Source: Legionella steelei (GTDB lineage: Bacteria; Pseudomonadota; Gammaproteobacteria; Legionellales; Legionellaceae). Taken from it: DNA of 64,000 nucleotides. The DNA is taken from contig NZ_LNYY01000005.1 in assembly GCF_001468005.1 (NCBI RefSeq), forward strand, positions 185,361-249,360. Direction: 5' to 3'. The translations under genes were made by a program, and so were the position numbers. Each line of letters opens with the position of its first letter. The first letter of the stretch is position 1. This document shows, piece after piece, positions 63,928 through 64,000 of this stretch. A model generated the notes under the pieces. It had not been told where the DNA came from and did not search any database. It saw only the letters and a list, made by a program, of their open reading frames with translations.

Positions 63928-64000
63928 ATGTCAAACAAAAAATTAACTGAACGTTTGCACTATGAGCTTGATGAGCTTGGTGTTCCTGCATTAATGACAG
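63928..64000 (+). CDS. partial gene running off the right edge
   Basis: An ATG follows AAAAGGAGACTACC, a strong ribosome-binding site. The 24 visible residues begin MSNKKLTERLHYELDELGVP and continue ALMT. The charged helical start gives no family. The gene is incomplete because the window ends. Confidence 0.75.
   Translation, partial: MSNKKLTERLHYELDELGVPALMT

Noticed and set aside
1-64000. CRISPR arrays, insertion sequences with transposase, prophage, integrase
   Set aside because: No regularly spaced direct repeats and no transposase, integrase or phage structural genes were found; the holin-like protein belongs to the Yqj group.

Overview
The window looks like chromosome of a Legionella species, probably not L. 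pneumophila. I infer this from the AT-rich sequence, the core genes (prfC, pntAB, maf, tag, ssrS), Legionella-type orphan proteins, and several proteins with eukaryotic-like domains (a protein kinase, a Rab/Ras-like GTPase, a calpain-like protease) of the kind this genus delivers through its Dot/Icm type IV secretion system. No identity was confirmed by database search. There are no transposases, phage genes or CRISPR arrays. The mobile DNA consists of small palindromic repeat families and one GIY-YIG cassette.

Layout. 1-5.9 kb: a two-PAS hybrid histidine kinase cut by the left edge, a small orphan, a doubly frameshifted DUF2490 gene, an aldehyde dehydrogenase and a large orphan. 5.9-9.4 kb: divergent Ku and LigD, a two-protein end-joining system. 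9.6-13.5 kb: a minus-strand cluster encoding a CoA-transferase, a CitE-like lyase and a MaoC hydratase, the gene trio known for itaconate degradation, behind DUF72 and DUF3775 genes. 14.5-15.4 kb: a YqjD/YqjE/YqjK-like membrane trio. 16.6-18.6 kb: glutathione-dependent formaldehyde detoxification (class III ADH plus S-formylglutathione hydrolase). 19-22 kb: maf, tag, prfC. 22.8-25.6 kb: three-gene proton-translocating transhydrogenase. 25.7-32.4 kb: a kdp potassium-pump operon with kdpF, an additional 31-residue membrane microprotein, and a KdpD lacking its kinase core, with no KdpE nearby.

32.4-40 kb: 6S RNA (minus strand, with its own terminator), a CAP-domain secreted protein, tRNA-Ser(GGA), NagZ, and a DAACS-family transporter preceded by a 25-codon leader peptide ending in four cysteine codons and a stop. 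Cysteine-responsive attenuation would suit the cysteine-dependent metabolism of Legionella. 40.6-51.5 kb: an ABC exporter, an ABC-F protein with a possible attenuator, a GIY-YIG cassette inside nested inverted repeats, LicD, a kinase-like effector candidate, an orphan, a family-4 uracil-DNA glycosylase, an unusual shikimate-kinase-like/LuxR fusion with a palindrome over its predicted promoter, and a Rab-like GTPase.

51.8-64 kb: a Pat-type acetyltransferase, PHA synthase, a secreted serine hydrolase, an ArsC-like protein, a GNAT, an SDR, an orphan and a 912-residue calpain-like protease. A gene starting at 63928 runs off the right edge.
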